DNA of 23,377 nucleotides, taken from assembly GCA_937891425.1 (NCBI GenBank), contig CALAGD010000013.1, forward strand, positions 1 to 23,377, read 5' to 3'. Under the pieces are notes generated by a model. The model had not been told where the DNA came from. It saw nothing but the letters and a program-made list of their open reading frames with translations, and made no database searches. Origin of the DNA: an uncultured Pigmentiphaga sp. GTDB taxonomy: Bacteria > Pseudomonadota > Gammaproteobacteria > Burkholderiales > Burkholderiaceae_B. Positions 1-7,582 of this stretch are shown here, piece by piece. Position 1 is the stretch's first letter, and the number at the start of each line of letters is the position of its first letter. The position numbers and the translations under genes are program-made.

Positions 1-665
1 GTGGTGGTTTCGGGGTTGCCGAACATGACGCCGATCTTCATGCGGATCTGGTTGATGAAGATGACCATGCAGTTGGTGCGCTTGATGTTGGCCGTGAGCT
101 TGCGCAACGCCTGGCTCATGAGCCGGGCCTGGAGGCCAGGCAGGGCATCGCCCATTTCGCCTTCGATTTCGGCCTTGGGCACCAGGGCTGCGACCGAGTC
201 GATGACGATGAGGTCGACCGAGCCGGAACGCACCAGGGCATCGGCGATTTCCAGCGCCTGCTCGCCGGTATCAGGCTGCGAGATGAGAAGATCGCCGAGG
301 TTGACCCCCAGGCGCTGGGCATACTGGACGTCGAGCGCGTGCTCGGCATCAATGAACGCACACGTGCCGCCGAGCTTTTGCATTTCAGCAATGGTTTGCA
401 ACGTGAGCGTGGTTTTACCGGATGACTCGGGCCCGTAGATTTCGATGATGCGGCCCCGGGGCAGCCCACCTACGCCCAGTGCGATATCGAGCCCCAGCGA
501 ACCCGTGGACACGACCTGGATGTCATGGGCGACTTCGTTGTCGCCATAACGCATGACGGAGCCCTTGCCAAACTGCTTTTCAATTTGTGCAAGCGCGGCG
601 GCCAGAGCACGGGCCTTTTCGGATTTTGCAGCGGCAGCAGCCTTGGAGGTTTTGATATCTTCCAT
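1..665 (-). CDS. recA: RecA recombinase, N-terminal part (cut by window edge)
   Basis: RecA forms ATP-dependent filaments on single-stranded DNA for homologous recombination and acts as co-protease for LexA self-cleavage in the SOS response. The reverse strand reads from an ATG at 665 (start MEDIKTSKAAA) through about 221 codons without a stop to the window edge. Visible signatures are the Walker A motif GPESSGKTT (residues 78-86), the FIDAEHALD segment, LIVIDSVAALVPKAEIEGEMGD (Walker B and L1 region) and the FINQIRMKIGVMFGNPETT run that leads into loop L2. The sequence is close to Bordetella RecA. No strong Shine-Dalgarno precedes the ATG. A promoter with an embedded LexA box lies 85-114 bases upstream, and a two-component operon is transcribed divergently. 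The C-terminal third lies outside the window. Confidence 0.97.
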   Translation of the reverse strand, partial: MEDIKTSKAAAAAKSEKARALAAALAQIEKQFGKGSVMRYGDNEVAHDIQVVSTGSLGLDIALGVGGLPRGRIIEIYGPESSGKTTLTLQTIAEMQKLGGTCAFIDAEHALDVQYAQRLGVNLGDLLISQPDTGEQALEIADALVRSGSVDLIVIDSVAALVPKAEIEGEMGDALPGLQARLMSQALRKLTANIKRTNCMVIFINQIRMKIGVMFGNPETT

Positions 666-749
666 GCGGAGGGATCGTCCTTGCGGTTGAATGAAAAGCC
701 CGGCAGTATGCGAGGCTGATAGCAACTGAAAAGCAATTATGGCACCAAG

Positions 750-779
750 ATGATACTGTATAAAGATACAGTGGTGCAA
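750..779 (-). promoter_or_regulatory. Predicted recA sigma-70 promoter
   Basis: Read on the minus strand, TTGCAC (779-774) is followed after 18 bases by TATCAT (755-750). The whole LexA palindrome falls inside the spacer. The predicted transcript would begin near 743, giving a leader of about 80 bases. This is inferred from consensus matching only. Confidence 0.6.
756..771. promoter_or_regulatory. LexA (SOS) box of recA
   Basis: The sequence CTGTATAAAGATACAG is a perfect CTGT-N8-ACAG LexA operator. It sits about 91 bases upstream of the recA ATG, within the spacer of the predicted recA promoter, so LexA binding would block RNA polymerase directly. It is also 107 bases upstream of the divergent response regulator start. 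Confidence 0.92.
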
Positions 780-877
780 ATTGCCATACACCCAGGGCGA
801 CAGGCCACACCAGGCCACCCGGGGCTGAATGCCCCGCTGCGCCCCATCGCGGCGGCAACTCTGATTAGAATTCCATC

Positions 878-1570
878 ATGCGCATACTCATTGCCGAAGA
901 CGACAGCGTACTGGCCGACGGCCTGTCGCGTTCATTACAGCAAAGCGGCTACACGGTCGACACCGTCAACGACGGTCGGGCCGCCGACACTGCCCTGCAG
1001 ACGGGCAGCTACGACCTGCTCATACTCGACCTGGGCCTGCCACACATGAACGGTCTGGAAGTACTGCGCCGGCTGCGCGCCCGCAACTCGTACCTGCCAG
1101 TGCTCATTCTTACCGCTGCCGACAGCATCGAGCAACGGGTGCAGGGCCTCGACCTCGGCGCCGACGACTACATGGCCAAGCCGTTCTCGCTCTCGGAGCT
1201 GGAAGCCCGGGTGCGCGCGCTGGGCAGGCGCGGCGCAGGCACCACCACCGCGCCCGTGCTACGGCATGGCCGGCTCACATTCAACCCCACGGGGCGCGTG
1301 GTTACCATCGACGACGAGCGTGTCGACCTGTCCGCCCGCGAGATAAGTCTGCTTGAAGTACTGCTGTCGCGCAACGGGCAAATGGTAAGCAAGAACCAGC
1401 TCATCGACCACCTCAGCCAACGGGGTGAAGAAATCAGCGCCAACGCCGTCGAGGTGTATATCCACCGCCTGCGCAAGAAACTGGAGCCGGGCGGCGTGCG
1501 CATTCTCACCGTACGCGGGCTGGGGTATTGTCTGGATCCATCCACCGGCGGTGCTGGCCGACATCGATGA
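878..1570 (+). CDS. OmpR-family response regulator, TctD/QseB-like
   Basis: This is a two-component transcription factor of 230 residues, the usual OmpR/PhoB length. The receiver domain (about 1-115) has the acidic pair E7/D8/D9, phospho-acceptor D51 in LLILDLGLPH, T79 in LILTAAD and K101 in DDYMAKPF. A winged-helix DNA-binding domain (about 125-222) ends in VEVYIHRLRKKLEPGGVRILTVRGLGYCL. Its stop codon overlaps the kinase start (ATGA), so the two are translationally coupled. No Shine-Dalgarno is visible before the ATG; a TAGAAT hexamer at 866-871 would imply a very short or leaderless message. An imperfectly placed hairpin (CGGGGC at 820-825 with GCCCCG at 831-836) lies in the upstream region. 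The family link to TctD is by overall similarity; the target genes are unknown. Confidence 0.93.
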   Translation: MRILIAEDDSVLADGLSRSLQQSGYTVDTVNDGRAADTALQTGSYDLLILDLGLPHMNGLEVLRRLRARNSYLPVLILTAADSIEQRVQGLDLGADDYMAKPFSLSELEARVRALGRRGAGTTTAPVLRHGRLTFNPTGRVVTIDDERVDLSAREISLLEVLLSRNGQMVSKNQLIDHLSQRGEEISANAVEVYIHRLRKKLEPGGVRILTVRGLGYCLDPSTGGAGRHR

Positions 1571-3060
1571 TACGTTCAAAGGCGGGGAGCCCATCCAGTT
1601 CGGACGGCAGGCGGTGGCGACGCCAGCGTTCCCTGTTCGGCGAAATTCTCAACTGGCTGCTTGCGCCGCTGTTCCTGCTGTGGCCGCTGGCCATCACGCT
1701 CACCTATTTTGGCGCCGAAGAAAGCGCCAACGCCCCTTACGACCGCGCGCTGGCCTCCGTGCTGCTCATGCTTGCGCAGCAGGTGCACGTCGACGCCAAC
1801 GGCAAGCCCATCCTCATCCTGGCGCCGTCCACTGAAGCCCTGCTACGTGGCGACGAAACCGATTCCATGTTCTACCTGGTACTGGCCGACCAGACCGAGA
1901 TCCTGGGGGGCGACCGCGAACTGCCCCTGCCGCCCAACCTCACGCGACCACTGCCGGGAGTCATCCAGTACCGCGACGCCACTGTGCGCGGCTTCCCTGT
2001 ACGTATCGCCTACACCTGGCTCGACCTGCGCAGCAGCACGGGCAGTACCAACACGCAGCCCGTGCTGGTACAGGTAGCGGAAACCCTGGAAAAACGCGCC
2101 CAGCTTGCCAACCACATCGTGCGCAGCGTGGTCATCCCGCAGCTGGTGATCCTGCCGCTGGCCGTACTCATGGTGTGGTTCGGCCTGAAACGTGGCATAC
2201 GCCCGCTCAGTACCCTGCAGGCACGACTGCGCGCGCGCCGCCCAGACGACCTTTCCCCCATGAGCACGCGAGAAGTGCCGCGCGAACTGCTGCCTCTCGT
2301 ACGCGCCATGAACGAGCTGCTGGCCCGGCTGCAGGCCAACATCGAAACCCAGCGCCGCTTCGTAGCCGACGCGGCGCACCAGCTCAAGACGCCGCTGGCC
2401 GGGCTGCGCACGCAGGCTGAACTGGCACTGCGCACCTCGTCGCGTGAAGACCTGGAGGCCTCCCTGCATCACCTGATTGCCAGCTCCGATCGCGCTGCCC
2501 GTGTCGTCAACCAGATGCTCGTGCTCGCCCGCACTGAGAGCGAACATGCCCCGCAAAACAGCATGGCCGTGGTGGACCTGCACGCCATCGCACGCGACTG
2601 CACGCTCGATCGCGTGAACGACGCCATCGCCCGCGGCATCGACCTCGGGCTGGAAAGCGACGACGAACCCATCCATATCTGGGGTCACGCCCTGCTGCTG
2701 GGCGAACTCATCAGCAACCTGGTTGACAACGCCCTACGCTACACGCCCGGCGGTGGTACGGTAACGGTACGCGTGCACCGCGAAGGCCAGACCGCTGTGC
2801 TGCAGGTCGACGACTCTGGCCCGGGCATCCCGGAAGCCGATCGCGAACGCGTGTTCGACCGCTTCTACCGCGTGCTGGGCACCAGCACCGAAGGCAGCGG
2901 CCTGGGCCTTGCCATCGTGCGCGAGATCGCGCAACGGCATGGGGCGCAGGTGCGCTTGGGCGACAACCCCACCGTCCTCGACCCCGAATCGCCCGGAGTG
3001 CGCGTGACGGTTACTTTCCCCCTGCACCAGAACGGACCATCCCCGAACGGAATTTCCTAG
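1567..3060 (+). CDS. Sensor histidine kinase, TctE-like
   Basis: This inner-membrane sensor kinase of 497 residues partners the preceding response regulator. The start at 1567 is chosen because it forms an ATGA overlap with the regulator stop. TM1 is around residues 25-46, followed by a periplasmic domain of roughly 135 residues resembling the 2CSK_N domain of TctE kinases, and TM2 is around 182-205. The H-box ADAAHQLKTPLAGLR carries phospho-acceptor H271. The ATPase domain shows the N-box NLVDNALRYTP (from about 384), G1 DDSGPGIP (415-422), FDRFYR and G2 GSGLGLAIV. TctE homologues often sense carboxylates and control tripartite tricarboxylate transporters, but no such permease is adjacent. 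The next gene begins 8 bases after the stop. Confidence 0.92.
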   Translation: MIRSKAGSPSSSDGRRWRRQRSLFGEILNWLLAPLFLLWPLAITLTYFGAEESANAPYDRALASVLLMLAQQVHVDANGKPILILAPSTEALLRGDETDSMFYLVLADQTEILGGDRELPLPPNLTRPLPGVIQYRDATVRGFPVRIAYTWLDLRSSTGSTNTQPVLVQVAETLEKRAQLANHIVRSVVIPQLVILPLAVLMVWFGLKRGIRPLSTLQARLRARRPDDLSPMSTREVPRELLPLVRAMNELLARLQANIETQRRFVADAAHQLKTPLAGLRTQAELALRTSSREDLEASLHHLIASSDRAARVVNQMLVLARTESEHAPQNSMAVVDLHAIARDCTLDRVNDAIARGIDLGLESDDEPIHIWGHALLLGELISNLVDNALRYTPGGGTVTVRVHREGQTAVLQVDDSGPGIPEADRERVFDRFYRVLGTSTEGSGLGLAIVREIAQRHGAQVRLGDNPTVLDPESPGVRVTVTFPLHQNGPSPNGIS

Positions 3061-3068
3061 ACTTGCGC

Positions 3069-3938
3069 ATGCATCACCCAGGTTTCACCTTGCAATCGTT
3101 GACTACACGCCATTCAACCCGCTCTCATCCAGCGGTTCAGCACCTTCGGCGCTGGCTGGCGGTACCCGTCATCGCCGTGCTGGCTGGCTGCGCCGCCACC
3201 GTCCCCGACACCCTTGTCATCGACCGCTCCATCAGTTCGCCCAACCACAGCAGCCGTGTGCAGTTTGTCGTGCTGCACTACACGGTTGGCGACCTCTCCC
3301 GTTCGCTCAACCAGTTCACCCGGGGCGAGGTCAGCACGCACTACCTTATCACCGATGACGAGCCGGCGCGCATTCTTCAGCTGGTCGACGAAAACCGCAG
3401 CGCCTGGCACGCCGGCATCAGTCAGTGGCGGGGACGCACTTGGCTGAACGCGAGTTCGATTGGCATAGAAATCGTGAACCCGGGTTTCAAGGAGAACCCC
3501 GACGGCACCCTCATCTGGCAGCCCTATTCAGAGTCGCAGATCCGGGCCGTGATGCTGCTGCTGCGCGACATCATGCAACGCCACGGCATCAAGCCGGAGA
3601 ACGTCGTGGGGCACAGCGACATCGCGCCCACCCGCAAGCTGGACCCAGGCCCCCTCTTTCCCTGGAAACGACTGGCCGACGCAGGGCTGGCGCGCTGGTA
3701 CGACTCCGCCGCCTTCGATGCAGCACGGGCGCGCTTCGCGATGTTCGGCCTGCCCGACATCGCCTGGTTCCAGCAGCAGCTGGCCAAGGCAGGCTACGAA
3801 GTGCCGCAGCACGGCGAACTCGACGACAACACGCGCAAGGTCTTGCGCGCCTTCCAGATGCGCTTCCGCCCCCTCAACATCGATGGCACGCCTGACGTGG
3901 AAACCGCGGCCATCCTGGCAGCGCTGAACCAGCAGTGA
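3069..3938 (+). CDS. N-acetylmuramoyl-L-alanine amidase, AmiD-like lipoprotein
   Basis: This is a zinc amidase that cleaves the bond between MurNAc and the stem peptide, probably on anhydro-muropeptides or sacculus fragments at the outer membrane. The arginine-rich N-terminus and hydrophobic stretch WLAVPVIAVLAGC end in a lipobox cysteine (about residue 41), predicting a lipoprotein. The Amidase_2 domain follows, with zinc ligands in VVLHYT and VVGHSDIAPTRKLDPGPLFPW (His, His, Asp) and the conserved HYLI and GIEIVNPG segments. A C-terminal peptidoglycan-binding domain (about 220-289) contains KVLRAFQMRFRP. The start is uncertain: a TTG at 3063 lies closer to a GGAA at 3049-3052 than the ATG used here. 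It begins 8 bases after the kinase stop, so co-transcription is likely. Confidence 0.92.
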   Translation: MHHPGFTLQSLTTRHSTRSHPAVQHLRRWLAVPVIAVLAGCAATVPDTLVIDRSISSPNHSSRVQFVVLHYTVGDLSRSLNQFTRGEVSTHYLITDDEPARILQLVDENRSAWHAGISQWRGRTWLNASSIGIEIVNPGFKENPDGTLIWQPYSESQIRAVMLLLRDIMQRHGIKPENVVGHSDIAPTRKLDPGPLFPWKRLADAGLARWYDSAAFDAARARFAMFGLPDIAWFQQQLAKAGYEVPQHGELDDNTRKVLRAFQMRFRPLNIDGTPDVETAAILAALNQQ

Positions 3939-3973
3939 GGGTCACGCAGCCTCCTCCGCCACAGTGATGGGTG

Positions 3974-3996
3974 ACGGGCGCGAGGGCATGCCCAGG
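3974..3996 (+). repeat. Copy A of a 23-bp dispersed intergenic repeat
   Basis: This segment matches the reverse complement of 20258-20280 at 22 of 23 positions, including the unbroken 17-mer ACGGGCGCGAGGGCATG. It lies in the convergent gap between the amidase and MFS genes. It contains the palindrome GGGCATGCCC (3984-3993), and a longer perfect palindrome CAGGGCATGCCCTG occurs at 4096-4109 in the same gap. On the minus strand the gap also has a 28-codon open frame (4028-3942) ending HLGMPSRPSPITVAEEAA, without a visible ribosome site. Confidence 0.5.
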
Positions 3997-4124
3997 TGTG
4001 GCTCGCCGCGCGGTGCTGCCTGCGCCATCGTTCGGGTGCATGTAGTGAGCCGACGACCACCGCGGCGCCCTAAGCGCCTGACACCCCGCCCACGGCAGGG
4101 CATGCCCTGGCACTAAGCCCGGGT

Positions 4125-5486
4125 TCAGTGGCGGGGCTTTTCGGTGAGCAGGAAGGTCAGGCGCGCAATCAGTGCACAGGCCAGCATGGCAAGCAGCATG
4201 GGCCAGGCGGAGTTCTCCACCATGGCGCCGATGCCCGGGGCGATGATGGCGCCAAACCCGATCTGCATGCTGCCAGTAAGACCGGAAGCGGCCCCCGCCG
4301 CTTCCGGGCGCACGCTGACGGCACCCGCAATACAGCTGGGCAGCACCAGGCCATTGCCCATGGTGGCGAACATCGTGGGCACGAAGAGCGACGCCGGGTG
4401 AAACAGGCCTACACCAAAGAGGGCACACATGATGACCAGCGCCGCTACCGTGAGCCCCGCTCCGATGATGATGAGACGGCGCGGCCCCACCTTCATCGCA
4501 TAACGGGCCGAGAAGAAGTTGCCCACCAGGTAGCCCGCTGATACCAGGCCAAAATACAGGCCATACTCTATGGGACCTCTCCCCATCAGATTAATGACCA
4601 CATACGACGCGCCGGCCACAAAGGCGAAGAAGATGGTCGACGAGAGTGCCGCCGTCAGCGCATACCCCCAGAACGTGCGGTTGCCCACCAGCACCTTGTA
4701 TCCGCCCAGCAGCCCCAAGCCCGCCCCACCTTTGCCCCGGTGTTTGTTGGTTTCGTGCAGTAGCCGGAACGTAACGATGAGGGTTGCCAGCCCGAACAAT
4801 CCCAGGAAGGCGAACGAAGCGCGCCAGCCGTAAATGGCCTCAAGCAGCCCGCCAATCGTGGGGGCAATCATGGGCGCGACCGACATCCCCATGGTGATGT
4901 AGCCGATCATGCTGGCAGCCTGCGCCCGGCTGTAAAGATCCCGCACCACTGCACGGCTGAGGGCGAGCCCCGTGCAGCCACCGAACGCCTGCACAATACG
5001 GCCCAGATTCAGCATGGTCATGTTGGGCGCCAGGGTACACATGATCGAACCCACCACGAACAGCGCCAGCCCTGCCAGCAGTACCGGCCGCCGGCCGTAG
5101 CGGTCGGACAGGGGCCCAACCACCAGCTGGGCCACCGCCACCGCCCCCAGATACACCGAAAGCGTGACCTGGATGGCGGCAAAATCCACCCCCAGCGCTG
5201 TGGCCATGCCCGGCATCGAGGGAAGATACAGGTTGATTCCAAGGGGACTGACCGCAGCTACCGCCACCAACATCAGCAGGAAACTTCTTGCCGGGGGCGG
5301 TGCCTCGGTGTGGTCGTCAGTGTCGGGGGCGCGGGTCGAATTGGAGGGAGATTCCTGGGCAACCGCACCGTGGCTTCTGGTTTGCGGTGTACCCTCGGGT
5401 GCTCCCTCACTTGCCGCGTGTGCGGCAGACGTGCCTGCCTCCTGCATGGGGGCCGCTTGCGGTTTCTGTAATTGGTCGTCTTCCAT
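4125..5486 (-). CDS. MFS multidrug exporter, Bcr/CflA family
   Basis: This is an inner-membrane drug/proton antiporter of the 12-helix DHA1 group, predicted to export small toxic compounds. The start is taken at ATG 5486, giving 453 residues. The open frame continues upstream but has only a weak alternative start at 5573 and would run through the likely promoter region. Residues 1-66 form an unusual hydrophilic extension rich in Ala, Pro, Ser, Glu and Thr before TM1. Family motifs are LYLPSMP (86-92) and motif A GPLSDRYGRRP (124-134), followed by RIVQAFGGCTGLALSRAVVRD, typical of Bcr/CflA. The substrate cannot be told from sequence. The neighbouring tRNA gene is divergent. Confidence 0.9.
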   Translation of the reverse strand: MEDDQLQKPQAAPMQEAGTSAAHAASEGAPEGTPQTRSHGAVAQESPSNSTRAPDTDDHTEAPPPARSFLLMLVAVAAVSPLGINLYLPSMPGMATALGVDFAAIQVTLSVYLGAVAVAQLVVGPLSDRYGRRPVLLAGLALFVVGSIMCTLAPNMTMLNLGRIVQAFGGCTGLALSRAVVRDLYSRAQAASMIGYITMGMSVAPMIAPTIGGLLEAIYGWRASFAFLGLFGLATLIVTFRLLHETNKHRGKGGAGLGLLGGYKVLVGNRTFWGYALTAALSSTIFFAFVAGASYVVINLMGRGPIEYGLYFGLVSAGYLVGNFFSARYAMKVGPRRLIIIGAGLTVAALVIMCALFGVGLFHPASLFVPTMFATMGNGLVLPSCIAGAVSVRPEAAGAASGLTGSMQIGFGAIIAPGIGAMVENSAWPMLLAMLACALIARLTFLLTEKPRH

Positions 5487-5521
5487 GGTGCGCGAGTCTG
5501 AACAACATCTTATTGTAGGCC

Positions 5522-5531
5522 TTGTATACAA
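5522..5531. promoter_or_regulatory. Perfect 10-bp palindrome upstream of the MFS gene
   Basis: TTGTATACAA is a perfect palindrome 36 bases upstream of the MFS exporter ATG, in the gap shared with the divergent tRNA gene. Similar TTGTATACAA cores are bound by some GntR-family repressors, so it could be an operator. No regulator gene is adjacent. Confidence 0.3.
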
Positions 5532-5587
5532 TCTTGGTAGTAGCGCTGCACCGCGCGCCCTCATCGCGGGCACGCTTCACCTGGGGG

Positions 5588-5616
5588 TTGCACCCGTACA
5601 AAATTCTGTCTATAAT
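5588..5616 (+). promoter_or_regulatory. Promoter of the initiator tRNA gene
   Basis: TTGCAC (5588-5593) is followed after exactly 17 bases by a consensus TATAAT (5611-5616). The tRNA begins 14 bases after the -10 hexamer. This is the clearest sigma-70 promoter in the window. Confidence 0.85.
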
Positions 5617-5630
5617 TCAGTTTTCCCTGA

Positions 5631-5707
<77 letters not shown>

Positions 5708-5720
5708 AGAATTCCCATGC

Positions 5721-5751
5721 AAAACGCCGGCAAAGCCGGCGTTTTGTTTTT
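5721..5751 (+). terminator. Rho-independent terminator of the initiator tRNA
   Basis: A perfect 11-bp stem, AAAACGCCGGC (5721-5731) with GCCGGCGTTTT (5735-5745), has a three-base AAA loop and is followed by GTTTTT. It starts 14 bases after the CCA end. Confidence 0.93.
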
Positions 5752-5830
5752 CTGCGCTCAGACCCTATACGAACTCGCCGTGCCACTGGCTGCAGGTCCA
5801 GTTTGTGCGCCTGACGCGCGCGAACGAATT

Positions 5831-5853
5831 CGACCGCAGCAGGGCTGCGGTCG
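5831..5853. other. Perfect 10-bp stem-loop downstream of a Bug gene
   Basis: CGACCGCAGC (5831-5840) pairs with GCTGCGGTCG (5844-5853) around a three-base AGG loop. It lies in the convergent gap (5752-5926) between the tRNA terminator and the Bug receptor stop. There is no T-tract on either strand, so it may act as an RNA end-stabiliser or weak terminator for the minus-strand gene. I see no other gene in this gap. Confidence 0.45.
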
Positions 5854-5926
5854 GAATAACTCTTGAACGCTCCGCGAGCAGCAGCGCGACGGGGTACGGC
5901 GTCCGAACGAACGGCTTCGCCAGCGC

Positions 5927-6910
5927 CTACTCGGCACGAATGCCAGCCGCCTGGATCAGGTCACCCCACTTGCCGTACTCGCGATCAATGAACGCCTTCA
6001 TTTCTGCCGGAGTGCTTCCCGTGGGAGCAATGTCGAGCATTGCCAGCTGCTCCTGCACTTTGGCGTCCTTCAACGCGGCCCTCACACCCTGCGCGATCCG
6101 CTCTCTGACATCAGCCGGCGTGCCCTTTGGCGCCACCAGACCGAACCACACCGTCATCTCGTCCATGCCTGGAATGCCCACTTCGGAGAACGTGGGAATA
6201 TCCGGAAACAGCCTGCTTCTTTCCTTGCCCGTGACCGCCAGCGCGTTCACCTGTCCACCAGAAACGTATCGGGTTGCCGTGGTGGTGTTGTCGAACATGA
6301 CATCCACCCTGCCGGCCAGCAGGTCAACATACGCAGGTGCAGTGCCCTTGTACGGAACATGCACCATAGAGGTTCCAGTCCCGAGCATGAACATTTCCGC
6401 AGCGAGGTGCAGGGGGCTGCCAGAACCCGCCGAGGCGTATGCCAACTGCCCCGGCTTTTCCTTCAGGTGCTCAATGAACTGGTCAACGCTGTTCGCCTGA
6501 ACATCACGTCCCAGCACCAGTACAAGCGATGAAGTGCCAAGCGTAGAGACCGGGTCGAGATCAGAACGGGGGTCGTATCCCGCAGTATCGCGGTAGATGT
6601 GCGGGTTGATGCCGAGGCTGGCCGTATTACCGAGCAGCAGGACACTGCCATCGGGTGTCTCGCGCGACACCGCCTTCGCGGCGATGGATCCTGCTGCGCC
6701 GATACTGCGATTTTCAACCAGAACCGTCACGCCAAGCTCCTGACCCAGAGGACCGGCAAGAGCGCGTGCCAAGATGTCGTTGGCACCGCCCGGAGCGAAA
6801 GGTACGACGATGCGGATTGGAGATGGCAGCTGGGCTGCCACGGTCGCAGTACTCACACACAATGTCGACAGGAATGTGAGCCAGCCAAGCACAGTTTTTC
6901 TCAGATACAT
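5927..6910 (-). CDS. Bug-family (TctC) periplasmic solute receptor
   Basis: This is a substrate-binding protein of the tripartite tricarboxylate transporter (TTT) type, a family strongly expanded in Bordetella and relatives that binds carboxylates, amino acids or aromatic acids. The start at 6910 (MYLRKTVLGW) follows two tandem Shine-Dalgarno sequences (GGAGG and GGGAGG), so the longer upstream reading is rejected. Of the 327 residues, about 1-27 form a Sec signal peptide cleaved near TATVAA-Q. Family motifs are IRIVVPFAPGGANDILAR, VLVENRSIGAAGSIAAKAV, the AYASAGSGSPLHLAAEMF segment and VHVPYKGTAPAYVDLLAGRVDVMFDN. No TctA/TctB permease genes are nearby, so it is an orphan receptor. A truncated amidohydrolase lies 97 bases upstream on the same strand, suggesting an aromatic or hydroxy-acid substrate by association only. 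Confidence 0.92.
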   Translation of the reverse strand: MYLRKTVLGWLTFLSTLCVSTATVAAQLPSPIRIVVPFAPGGANDILARALAGPLGQELGVTVLVENRSIGAAGSIAAKAVSRETPDGSVLLLGNTASLGINPHIYRDTAGYDPRSDLDPVSTLGTSSLVLVLGRDVQANSVDQFIEHLKEKPGQLAYASAGSGSPLHLAAEMFMLGTGTSMVHVPYKGTAPAYVDLLAGRVDVMFDNTTTATRYVSGGQVNALAVTGKERSRLFPDIPTFSEVGIPGMDEMTVWFGLVAPKGTPADVRERIAQGVRAALKDAKVQEQLAMLDIAPTGSTPAEMKAFIDREYGKWGDLIQAAGIRAE

Positions 6911-7007
6911 CTTGCCTCCCTTGCCTCCTTGCTGACGCGTACCACTGCGCCTGTGGTCGGCGCGGGTCGTCAAAACCGTGAAATCTGTTCTTCAACTCAT
7001 TTGGACC

Positions 7008-7532
7008 TCAATTGAATTGGTCCTCAATTCGCAGCAGCCGCGCCGCGTTGCGCCACTCGAGCTTCTCACGATCTTCGTGGCTCAACGGCAGATCGCTCAG
7101 GAACTTCATTGCCACGCGGTTCGATTCATATGGCCAGTCAACGGAAAACATCACGCGGTCGATGCCCAGCACCTCCAGCGTGCACCGGAACGCGGGCGCA
7201 GAGAACGCGCCACTGGTCGTCACCCAAAGGTTCTCGCGCAGAACCTGCTCAGGCAGACGGCGCAGCCGGCGATTGGCCGCAACGTACGGAGTATGGTCGA
7301 GCAACCGGTGAAAACCGAACGGAATGCCTTCTCCCAGGTGCCCCAGAATCACCTTGAGATTGGGAAACGCGTCGAACACGCCGCCAAATACCATGCGCAG
7401 GAAATGCGTGGAAGCGTCGATCGCAAAACCCCAAGCTGGCTTGGCGAGGTCTTCGTACCCGTTGAAATACGTTTCCAGCGCGCCGCGGCAGCTAACGCCG
7501 GCAGGATCATCGCGCCGCGCGGATTCGTTAAC
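7008..7532 (-). pseudogene. Amidohydrolase-2 family decarboxylase/hydrolase, 3' remnant
   Basis: The reading frame encodes only the C-terminal half of an amidohydrolase related to the 2,3-dihydroxybenzoate, gamma-resorcylate and 5-carboxyvanillate decarboxylase group. Family homology is visible from about YFNGYEDLAKPAWGFAID through FGGVFDAFPNLKVILGHLGEGIPF (with the active-site His) to VMFSVDWPYESN (with the metal-binding Asp). The frame is blocked by a TAG at 7533-7535, with unrelated-looking sequence in between and no start codon before the internal ATG at 7394, which would give only 128 residues. Full-length relatives have about 300-350 residues and carry the N-terminal HxH metal ligands, which are missing here. 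The divergent LysR gene starts only about 50 bases beyond the break, consistent with a deletion that removed the 5' half. Confidence 0.8.
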
Positions 7533-7582
7533 CTACCGCTGACTACTTCCCGTGAAGCCTTCCCGGCTTCCTGCATGAATCC

